Of a stretch of DNA of 64,000 nt, positions 17,740 to 24,923 are shown piece after piece. The position numbers and the translations under genes are program-made. The notes beneath the pieces were generated by a model. It was given only the letters and a program-made list of their open reading frames with translations. It made no database searches and was not told where the DNA came from. Origin of the DNA: Candidatus Uabimicrobium amorphum (GTDB taxonomy: Bacteria > Planctomycetota > Uabimicrobiia > Uabimicrobiales > Uabimicrobiaceae); assembly GCF_009002475.1 (NCBI RefSeq), contig NZ_AP019860.1, forward strand, positions 7,995,547 to 8,059,546, read 5' to 3'. Numbering within the stretch: the stretch's first letter is position 1; every line of letters begins with the position of its first letter.

Positions 17740-18375
17740 ATGAAAAAAATGATATTTTTTGTAGTAGTTTTGTTATTTTGTTTTTTACAAGGTCAGGAAA
17801 AAGAAAAAGATATATTGTCGACCTACGATGAAAAAAATCTGACCAATATTGCCTACAAAGCTCTGAAAACTGGCAATTTAAAAACGATTGAAAAGTTGGT
17901 AATGGATGAAGATAAATATGCCGCTTTACCAGGAACAAAAGAAAGACTAGCGGGCAAAAGTCAAGAAGAAATACAAGAAATGCTAACGGCAGTATCTCTT
18001 CGTGCAAAACAAAAATTAAAAACGTCTTTTCATGTAATAAGAAAGATAATGGATAAACTAAAGTTCGACTGGAAAAATGCAAAAGTTATCGCTGTATATG
18101 TAGAAAAACCAAGAGAAAACTTGAAAGAAACTGCATGGATTGATTACCAAGTTACAGATAAGAGAGTACGACTCGACATAAACTACACTATTGAATCTAT
18201 GGGAAATTATGTGCGAATCAAACTTGATGATACATTTCTGATTGAAGGGAAAAGATATTTGGGGAGTGGATACCGTCTGTTATCATACAAAGCTAAAGAA
18301 CCTACGAATGAGATAAAAAACCTCATCATTAGATATCACTTGAATGGTGGATTTATACATATTCCCGAAAAATGA
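17740..18375 (+). CDS. Secreted hypothetical protein
   Basis: 211 aa with a signal peptide (MKKMIFFVVVLLFCFLQGQ). The mature part is charged and mostly helical at first ('KEKDILSTYDEKNLTNIAYKAL'), then more beta-rich ('KVIAVYVEKPRENLKETAWIDY', 'YVRIKLDDTFLIEG'), which could be a small ligand-binding or NTF2-like fold. I do not recognise the family. It is preceded by two palindromes that may control it and is convergent with the kinase gene downstream. Confidence 0.55.
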   Translation: MKKMIFFVVVLLFCFLQGQEKEKDILSTYDEKNLTNIAYKALKTGNLKTIEKLVMDEDKYAALPGTKERLAGKSQEEIQEMLTAVSLRAKQKLKTSFHVIRKIMDKLKFDWKNAKVIAVYVEKPRENLKETAWIDYQVTDKRVRLDINYTIESMGNYVRIKLDDTFLIEGKRYLGSGYRLLSYKAKEPTNEIKNLIIRYHLNGGFIHIPEK

Positions 18376-18452
18376 TGACAAGGTGTATATTGATTTACCA
18401 AGCGATGTTTATAATCCACTGCTGTTTTTCTCCATGTCCGCAATTCTATTTG

Positions 18453-18517
18453 CAAAGTTAGACATTTAGTAGTCAAAGTCTAACTTTGCCTCAAAGAAAT
18501 TTTGCGTCGCGAAATTT
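18453..18517. terminator. Two inverted repeats between convergent genes
   Basis: An 11-bp inverted repeat, CAAAGTTAGAC (18453-18463) and GTCTAACTTTG (18478-18488), is followed by a tighter hairpin, AAATTTTGC-GTC-GCGAAATTT (18497-18517, one wobble pair). They lie between the ends of the convergent secreted-protein and kinase genes, a place where bidirectional termination would be expected. No long T run follows either stem. Confidence 0.4.
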
Positions 18518-18550
18518 AATACTCATACGAGTATGATTCAACTCTCACAG

Positions 18551-20305
18551 TTATCTATTCTCTGCTTGTTTTAACCACTCATAAGGAACTTGGGTTTTTT
18601 TATATAGAAGGCTTTGTTTTCCTTCTTCATCGCGAATGTCTTTCACTAACTTCAAAGACTCTATGGCACGTAAGCGTCCCAAGGCCCAAATGATTTCTTG
18701 TTTTTCCTGAGTCCTTTTGTCCCCGCGTCGTTTATGCAACGAAGCAACAAGGTGTTCCACCACACTTTTATTCTGGTAGACACTATAACGATCACCTAAT
18801 TTACCTAATGCTTTCACAGCAATAAGACGTTGCCATGGATGAGAAGAATCGACATATGCCAAAAGATTGGGTACAGAATGTTCGCTTTTTAAACGCAAAA
18901 TTTCATCGATATATTCATTGACCATCATGGATGTTTTTGGGGCTTTTTGTAGTCCATTCATGATTTCATTTATGCGCTGTACATGTTTGTTTTTTAGATG
19001 GTTGCGACGCTCATTTAGCTTTTTAAGAAGCTTATTTCCTTGTACTTCATCAAAAGATAAACAACGGCGAAAAAAAAACTCACTGAGAACATAATCATCT
19101 ACCGTCATGGCCAACAAACCGATTTGTTTTTCTACAGTGAATAAACGCTCTTTTAGATTTTTATTATGAGGTAAGAATGTCAGTGCTTGATTTAACGATT
19201 GATGTACACGCATAAACGCTGCCAAAGATTGACTTACCCTTGCGTGGAGTATTTGCGGCTCTAGTTTTTGAGCATGGATCTCTTCCAAATTCGCTACACC
19301 GACCTCAAGGGCGTTGGCTTCTTCTATAATTTTTTTTGCTTGCTGGCGTTTTTCATGGTAATTGTGATGAGAAATCCAGGTGATAATGGCAATGGTAACC
19401 AATATAGTACAAATAAAACCAATGATTGTTTTGTGGTGTACCTTCGCGATACGTGTCATAACTTGTTTTATGCCTGTCGCAGGAGCTTCTACGGGCTCAC
19501 CTCGTGTATAGCGCAGCAAATCTTCCACCATTGCTGCGGCACTTAAATAGCGCATTTCTTTAGATTTCTCTAGTGCTTTCAGGCAGATACTCTGCAAATC
19601 ATCTGCTATTTGCGGATTGATTTTACGTGGTATTGGTGGCGGCATATCCACTATTTTTGTCACTAGTTCGGGTAGAGTTTGTCCTTCAAAAGGCAAACGA
19701 TCTGTCAACATACGAAATAAAATGACTCCCAGAGCGTACACATCACTTCTCTCATCAATTAAGCGTTTCTTTCCTTGTGCTTGTTCTGGGGACATGTAAT
19801 GCGGAGTACCAATGGCATTGCCCGTACGCGAAAGTTTGCGATCTTCTCCCACCAAACGCGCCAGTCCAAAATCCATAAGAACCACTTTACCTTGTTTTGT
19901 CAACATTATATTACCGGGTTTGAGATCACGATGAATAATTCCCTCGCTGTGAGCATAGTGAATGGCATCGCCTACGGCAACGAGAATTTCAATTTTGCGC
20001 TGCAAATTCAGTTTTTGTTCACTAAGCGCTTTTTCCAAATCCATACCATCTATCAATTCCATTGTGAGATAATGTAAATGGTTGTCGATCCCCGTATCGT
20101 AAATCTGGATAATATTTGGATGACTCATACGTGCCATTGCCGTTGCTTCGAGTTGAAAGCGTTCGCTGTTACCACAATGAAGTGTCTTGAGAGCTACTTT
20201 GCGATGAATTAACATATCGAGTGCCAAGTAAACATCCCCCATCCCACCACGTCCCAGTGTGTCGATAATTTGATAGCGCCCAGCAATCACTTTATTTTTG
20301 CTCAT
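18551..20305 (-). CDS. Membrane Ser/Thr protein kinase with HEAT-like C-terminus
   Basis: 584 aa from ATG 20305, which has AAGGAA upstream and overlaps the preceding kinase by 14 bp. The kinase domain has 'LGRGGMGDVY', 'VALKTL', 'HRDLKPGNIML' and 'DFGLAR', so it should be active. One membrane helix ('TIIGFICTILVTIAIITWI') separates it from a ~250-aa extracytoplasmic part. The last ~110 aa look like HEAT repeats ('RLIAVKALGKLGD', 'IIWALGRL') and end in 'TQVPYEWL'. The neighbouring kinase carries the same 'IWALGRL' and 'TQIPFNW' elements, so the two are paralogues. A PknB-like signalling role is likely; the ligand is unknown. Confidence 0.9.
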   Translation of the reverse strand: MSKNKVIAGRYQIIDTLGRGGMGDVYLALDMLIHRKVALKTLHCGNSERFQLEATAMARMSHPNIIQIYDTGIDNHLHYLTMELIDGMDLEKALSEQKLNLQRKIEILVAVGDAIHYAHSEGIIHRDLKPGNIMLTKQGKVVLMDFGLARLVGEDRKLSRTGNAIGTPHYMSPEQAQGKKRLIDERSDVYALGVILFRMLTDRLPFEGQTLPELVTKIVDMPPPIPRKINPQIADDLQSICLKALEKSKEMRYLSAAAMVEDLLRYTRGEPVEAPATGIKQVMTRIAKVHHKTIIGFICTILVTIAIITWISHHNYHEKRQQAKKIIEEANALEVGVANLEEIHAQKLEPQILHARVSQSLAAFMRVHQSLNQALTFLPHNKNLKERLFTVEKQIGLLAMTVDDYVLSEFFFRRCLSFDEVQGNKLLKKLNERRNHLKNKHVQRINEIMNGLQKAPKTSMMVNEYIDEILRLKSEHSVPNLLAYVDSSHPWQRLIAVKALGKLGDRYSVYQNKSVVEHLVASLHKRRGDKRTQEKQEIIWALGRLRAIESLKLVKDIRDEEGKQSLLYKKTQVPYEWLKQAENR

Positions 20306-23006
20306 TTTTTTGCATTCCTTGTATGAGACGTAACACATGATTTAGTTGTACTTTTGCATATCCATATCCAGGTTGTAACTGTAAAGCTGTTTCATAGTCG
20401 CTACGTGCCGCATGTAATTTATTGAGCGATTGTTGAAAAAAACCTCGTCTTACGAAAAGTCGTGCTGCCTGCGGATTCAATTTGATCGCTTGCGACATAT
20501 CTTTTACAGCTAGGTCGCGCTTGTTCATTGCCCAGTAAATACCTGCGCGAACGTCGTAGCAATTGGGAACTCTCCCTTTACATACTTCGATGGCTTTGTT
20601 GATATCTTGTAATGCTTTTTGCAAATTCCCTTTTGCTTTCCACGCCATACCTCGCGAACGATAAGCCCCTTCCCATTTCTTATTTCTCTTTAAATATTCG
20701 TTATAGTCGGAGATGGCTTGATCATAATTTTCCAACTTAGCGTGCATAATTCCGCGATTGTAGTGTACTTGTACCCACTCGGTGTCCCATTTTTTTCGTT
20801 TTCTATTACCATTTTCCCCCCACTGTTTTTTTTCGGCAACAAGCTTTTCGTATACGCGGTCGGCGTATTGAATTCCCGTCTTGTAATCTCTTTTACAGTA
20901 GTAACATAATGCGACAGATAATAATACCGGATTGCGCGTATAATCGGCATAGTTAGGGTCTAAGGTATAGCATTTCAAATACGCTGCAATCGCTTTATCG
21001 TACTTTTGTTGTTGATCTGCCGCTAAAGCTATTCGATACCAATCTCCCGCTGTTTTTTGTTTGCTGGTATTTTGTATGAAGGGAATCCAATTAAAAGGTA
21101 TTTGCGTTTCAATCCACAATCCTGAGTAAGTACCAAAAGATTGCCGCGCATCATAGACAAGCTTGTGGGAAGCGGGTTGTTTGAGCCGTCCGAGAGCCCA
21201 TATTAATTGAAATATTTCTTGAGGAGAAAGCTTGCTGTGACCTTTCAATTGCGTAAGGAGAATTTCACCAATGCTTTTACCATCTACTTCGGCGGAACGA
21301 CTTGCCAAACGGCCTAAAACTTCGATACAAAAGATCCTTACCGATTTATTTTTTGGCTTCAGATTGGAGACTAGCTTCTTTTTGATATGGCCGATAGGCA
21401 TCATAATCACCTGAGTTAGGTACTCATCGTATATTTCTGGAGTAAGTTGTTTTGTGCTGATTTCCCGAAGGTATTGTTCTAACCTAGTTGTGTTGTATTT
21501 TTGCTTATCCTTTTTTGTCTTGATGACTTGTTCTTTGAGTTTTTGTGCATCTTGTTGATATCCTAATTCAAGCAATTTTCCAATGGCCGTATTTGTCAAA
21601 GAGTCGTTTTCAATGTACATAGATTTTATGGCTATTTTGATATACAAATCACGATATTCGTTTTCAAATATTCCGCCGTGGATTGTTCTCGCTTTCTCAA
21701 TATCCAAAATACACTGTAGATTGGCAAGAATATCTGTTTCTAACTTCTTTTTGATATGTCGCGGTAAAAACGAAGCATGCTCATTTACAATTTCTTGCCA
21801 GGTTTTTACAGGAACCACTTTCGCAAGTTTATTGTGAATATTCGTTTTAATGTGGGAAAATTTATTCGACTCTGCGATTCTTTGCCATACAACAGTGGCA
21901 GCAATTAAGCAAAAAATACTAAGGATGACTCCCACAAAAAAAGCCATTTTTTTCTTATAGCGCATCCAAACACTACGCATATAGTACATATTTTTGGAAC
22001 GTAGAGGATCTCCACGTAAAAATCGCGCTAGATCATCACCAAACTCGGCGGCCGAAGAGTAGCGTAAACTTTTGTCTTTCTCTAAAGCTTTTCCAATAAT
22101 ACGCGATAACCCCTGTGGAATGCGCGATGAAATTTTATGGGCAAGAATGGGCTGTCGATGCAGTATTTGCTCAGCAACCTGAGAAATAGAATTGCCAGCA
22201 AACGGTAAGCGACCTGTCAATAACTGATACAAGATCACTCCCAAAGCATACGTGTCCGATTGTGCGTCAATATGATCCAATTGACCATGCACTTGTTCCG
22301 GAGCCATGTAATACAGCGTACCTATCATCGCTCCGGTTTGTGAAAGTTTACTCTGATCGCGCGTTGTTTTTGCCAATCCAAAATCCATCACCTTGGGTTC
22401 TGAGTTTTCGATCATGATATTTGCAGGTTTTAAATCGCGATGTACAATTCCCTGACGATGGACAAAATGCATCGCTTGGGCAACTTTTTCGACAATACTT
22501 ACGATTTTACGTACTGATAAATTTGATAATTTATCTAAAGGTTTTCCTTCTATGTATTCCATGGTAAAAAAGTATTTGTCTTCATGCTTACCAAAATCAA
22601 TCAAGCGAACGATATTTGGATGCTTCAAGTCAGCGACGATGCGAACCTCTTGAATAAAGCGTGCGACATCTTCCGTATCACTCGCGCGCAAAACCTTTAA
22701 AGCGACAATTCTTTTCAAGACCATATCTTGCGCCTTGTAAACAATGCCCATCCCACCTTCTCCTAACTGTGACATAATCCGATAGCGTTGTCCCCACCTG
22801 TCCACTAGAGAATGGCATACTTCTCGTATCTGTGCCATATTCATCATTCCACTTTGAATCATGCACTGTGCCAGAGAAATTTGCGTATGTGTTTTGCACA
22901 TAGTTTTTTGTAATTGCAATGCTTGGCTCAACTGTTGTGTAGAGATCATCCTAAGAGCTACTGCCTTGTGCCCCAATTGCATGTCAAATTTTGTATTTTG
23001 ATACAT
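20292..23006 (-). CDS. Membrane Ser/Thr protein kinase with HEAT and TPR tail
   Basis: 904 aa. Residues ~1-65 form a helical 'AVALRMISTQQLSQALQLQ' region, often seen before planctomycete kinases and similar to GspE/MshEN N-termini. The kinase domain keeps 'LGEGGMGIVYKAQD', 'VALKVL', 'HRDLKPANIMIEN' and 'DFGLAK'. A membrane helix follows ('MAFFVGVILSIFCLIAATVVW'). The tail has a HEAT-like module shared with the next kinase and then at least four TPR units ('YDKAIAAYLKCYTLDPNY', 'YDQAISDYNEYLKRN', 'LQKALQDINKAI'). The TPRs probably bind partner proteins outside the cytoplasm. It is translated first, and the next kinase overlaps its end by 14 bp. Confidence 0.92.
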   Translation of the reverse strand: MYQNTKFDMQLGHKAVALRMISTQQLSQALQLQKTMCKTHTQISLAQCMIQSGMMNMAQIREVCHSLVDRWGQRYRIMSQLGEGGMGIVYKAQDMVLKRIVALKVLRASDTEDVARFIQEVRIVADLKHPNIVRLIDFGKHEDKYFFTMEYIEGKPLDKLSNLSVRKIVSIVEKVAQAMHFVHRQGIVHRDLKPANIMIENSEPKVMDFGLAKTTRDQSKLSQTGAMIGTLYYMAPEQVHGQLDHIDAQSDTYALGVILYQLLTGRLPFAGNSISQVAEQILHRQPILAHKISSRIPQGLSRIIGKALEKDKSLRYSSAAEFGDDLARFLRGDPLRSKNMYYMRSVWMRYKKKMAFFVGVILSIFCLIAATVVWQRIAESNKFSHIKTNIHNKLAKVVPVKTWQEIVNEHASFLPRHIKKKLETDILANLQCILDIEKARTIHGGIFENEYRDLYIKIAIKSMYIENDSLTNTAIGKLLELGYQQDAQKLKEQVIKTKKDKQKYNTTRLEQYLREISTKQLTPEIYDEYLTQVIMMPIGHIKKKLVSNLKPKNKSVRIFCIEVLGRLASRSAEVDGKSIGEILLTQLKGHSKLSPQEIFQLIWALGRLKQPASHKLVYDARQSFGTYSGLWIETQIPFNWIPFIQNTSKQKTAGDWYRIALAADQQQKYDKAIAAYLKCYTLDPNYADYTRNPVLLSVALCYYCKRDYKTGIQYADRVYEKLVAEKKQWGENGNRKRKKWDTEWVQVHYNRGIMHAKLENYDQAISDYNEYLKRNKKWEGAYRSRGMAWKAKGNLQKALQDINKAIEVCKGRVPNCYDVRAGIYWAMNKRDLAVKDMSQAIKLNPQAARLFVRRGFFQQSLNKLHAARSDYETALQLQPGYGYAKVQLNHVLRLIQGMQKNEQK

Positions 23007-23205
23007 TATTTCACCATTGTTTCTACATTTGAAAGATAACCAACCATCATAGTTTTATAAATATCTCAAATCTACGATACTACATTTTTCTCGTGGACCA
23101 ATTCATTTCGCATCAGAAAGTGTCGTCAATTAAAATTGTCGTGATTGTAGCTGTAGTATGCAATTATAGCATTTTACAAAGTGTAGAAACAATACGAGTT
23201 AGTAA

Positions 23206-23361
23206 AATTTTAGCGATGCGCTAATCATTACCATAGGAGCTAGAATGAGTGTCAATTCTGATTTGCCCGATTACCGCGGCCAAAACGGGTTGTGGAACGT
23301 TTGGGGAAATTTGGAATTGGTAAAACCGCGTGCTTTTGTAGAGAATGTAGAAGAAGCTTAG
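23206..23361 (+). pseudogene. Sirtuin N-terminal fragment
   Basis: A 51-codon open stretch that reads 'NFSDALIITIGARMSVNSD' and 'LPDYRGQNGLW'. This matches the NAD-binding start of bacterial Sir2 proteins (GAGMSVDSGLPDFRG-x-x-G-x-W), with changes in GAG (GAR) and SG (SD). A stop lies just upstream, and the frame ends at TAG 23359-23361 exactly where the duplicated XRE segment begins. No other sirtuin part follows. It is not derived from the sirtuin at 6.4-7.2 kb, whose motif is GAGISTESGIPDFRGPEGVW. It looks like a relic cut by the duplication junction. Confidence 0.6.
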
Positions 23362-23577
23362 TGGACGAGAAATGTAAAAACACCTTCTGGTGGAGATATT
23401 ATTAAAATAGCGCTTTATTTAGATATTGTAGAGGACTTGTTTCCTGGGTATGTCAAAAAAGAAGAGTTTAAAGTTGCAGAGTCAGTAACACCTTATAATC
23501 AAAAAATAAACATAGAAAAACGAGTAGCAACTTTAGAGAAAAAAGTTAAAAGACTCGAACAGCATTTGAACACTTGA
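23362..23577 (+). pseudogene. Truncated copy of the XRE-like gene (codon 44 to stop)
   Basis: 71 codons closely matching residues 44-113 of the gene at 16761-17102: 'WTRNVKTPSGGDIIKIALYLDI' region through the coiled coil 'RVATLEKKVKRLEQHL'. The HTH N-terminus is absent and the frame is preceded by the TAG ending the sirtuin fragment, so no start is available. Most differences are conservative, suggesting that the copy separated recently or was once under selection. Confidence 0.85.
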
Positions 23578-23593
23578 AGTTGTAATGAAATAA

Positions 23594-23665
23594 CTGTCCA
23601 GGTAGGATTTGAACCTACGACCACTTGGTTAACAGCCAAACGCTCTACCGCTGAGCTACTGGACA
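23594..23665 (-). tRNA. tRNA-Asn (GTT), copy 2
   Basis: 72 nt on the minus strand with the same acceptor stem (TGTCCAG/CTGGACA) and GTT anticodon as copy 1. It has TTCAAAT in the T loop and a small D-loop change. CCA is not encoded. Confidence 0.93.
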
Positions 23666-23669
23666 TAAA

Positions 23670-23743
23670 TGAAGGTGATAGGGTTTGAACCTATGACCTC
23701 TTGCGTGTAAGGCAAGCGCTCTCCCCGACTGAGCTACACCTTC
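23670..23743 (-). tRNA. tRNA-Val (TAC), copy 2
   Basis: 74 nt on the minus strand. Acceptor GAAGGTG/CACCTTC pairs perfectly; anticodon TAC; D loop one base longer than in copy 1. CCA is not encoded. Confidence 0.93.
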
Positions 23744-23751
23744 TTTGGTTA

Positions 23752-23824
23752 TGGAGATGACAGGGGTCGAACCTGCGGCCTCCTGCATGCAAAACAGGCG
23801 CTCTCCCGGCTGAGCTACATCCCC
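23752..23824 (-). tRNA. tRNA-Ala (TGC), copy 2, intact
   Basis: 73 nt on the minus strand. Acceptor GGGGATG/CATCTCC, normal D arm (TAGCTCAGCCGGGAGAGC), anticodon TGC in loop TTTGCAT, T arm GCAGG/CCTGT. It keeps the D arm that copy 1 has lost, so this is likely the functional gene of the pair. Confidence 0.95.
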
Positions 23825-23897
23825 ATTTTTTGCTTTCTGTAATGAAGATCGCATTCCTTTATGGAAAACTTTCATCAAAATAAATTTTTTTGGAAAT

Positions 23898-24923
23898 TCA
23901 TAGGTAATTGCATAGTCGTTGTTGGAAGCCTGCCAAGCCAAAACCTGAGCCGTTGAATATAAGTAGTGCGGGGGACTGTGCGGTGGAAACGCCTTTTGCG
24001 GTTAGAAAGTGCTTAGCAGAGTATACAGGATCTACTAATAAGCCTGTTATGCGTGCGATGGTTTTTACTTCGCTTAGCACAGTTGCATTTACGGCCCCAA
24101 AGGATTTTGCGGTGGGTGGGTCGTGAAATATGATACTGTTTTCGTCAATAGTACATGAAAGTTTATCTTTGATGTGCTCTGTGTGTTTTTGTAGTAAATT
24201 TAGATATTCCTGCCTATTGCCAGCGATCATGGTTATGTGAAACTTGCGTTCGTTGTGTCCTTGTGCGGCAAAGCCTAAAATCATGGCGATAGAAGTCATG
24301 CCGGTACCGCTATCGATGAAAATATCGCGAAAGTATAGCTCATGGTCTTTTTCGTTTTGCACTATGTCAAATGCCAGAGTCATGGCTCCCCATAATGCGC
24401 TGTAGTGGTTGCCACCTTCGGGTAGTACTAAAGTGCGTTCGTTTTTCTTAGAGTATGCCGCGGCCATTTTTTCGACTTGTGGCCAGTCGTGGCGTTCAAT
24501 CCATTGTATGTTTTTCTCATCACATAGTAAGCGTAACCATAGGGCATTTCCGCGCGGTTGTGGATTGTTTTGTTTTAGCAAAAATGGTGTGGCGGTGATA
24601 TTGTTTTCGTTGAGTAATTGTAGGATGCCTACGACATTGTTGGAGTTTTCACCACCGATCACCACTACCTCGTCGTAGTTTTTTTGTACAAAGGGTATGA
24701 TACTCGCATATTTGCGGTACTTGGAGCCTACGATCGTGGCGCTTAGTTCATCTTCGCGTTTTACATAGGTGCTTTCACGGTAGTTGTGGATGGCGTGAAT
24801 ACGCGTATGTAAGTGTAGAGGAAGAAGATTGTTAGCGATATATGTTGGTAAAGTCGCGTCTGTTGCGTACAAATTGCCCACCACCACTTCCAAAATCCAT
24901 GGGTAGAATAGAGAAACTGACAC
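23898..24923 (-). CDS. PLP-dependent ACC deaminase / D-cysteine desulfhydrase family protein
   Basis: Up to 341 aa. 'KREDELS..IVGSKYRKY' holds the PLP lysine in the family pattern (N/S-K-x-R-K), and 'IGGENSNNVVG' resembles the 'GGxQSNH' cofactor loop. 'DSGTGMTSIAMILGF' is the phosphate-binding glycine-rich loop, and 'LLIFNGSG' is near the end. It probably breaks down a D-amino acid or ACC-like substrate. The reading frame overlaps the upstream LptD-like gene by 92 bp if GTG 24923 is used. A TTG at 24872, preceded by GGTGGTGGG, is a better start in my view. Confidence 0.78.
   Translation of the reverse strand: MSVSLFYPWILEVVVGNLYATDATLPTYIANNLLPLHLHTRIHAIHNYRESTYVKREDELSATIVGSKYRKYASIIPFVQKNYDEVVVIGGENSNNVVGILQLLNENNITATPFLLKQNNPQPRGNALWLRLLCDEKNIQWIERHDWPQVEKMAAAYSKKNERTLVLPEGGNHYSALWGAMTLAFDIVQNEKDHELYFRDIFIDSGTGMTSIAMILGFAAQGHNERKFHITMIAGNRQEYLNLLQKHTEHIKDKLSCTIDENSIIFHDPPTAKSFGAVNATVLSEVKTIARITGLLVDPVYSAKHFLTAKGVSTAQSPALLIFNGSGFGLAGFQQRLCNYL

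Noticed and set aside
16672..23888. Insertion sequence or prophage between the two tRNA blocks
   Set aside because: No transposase, integrase or phage protein can be found; the repeats are direct copies of chromosomal genes.
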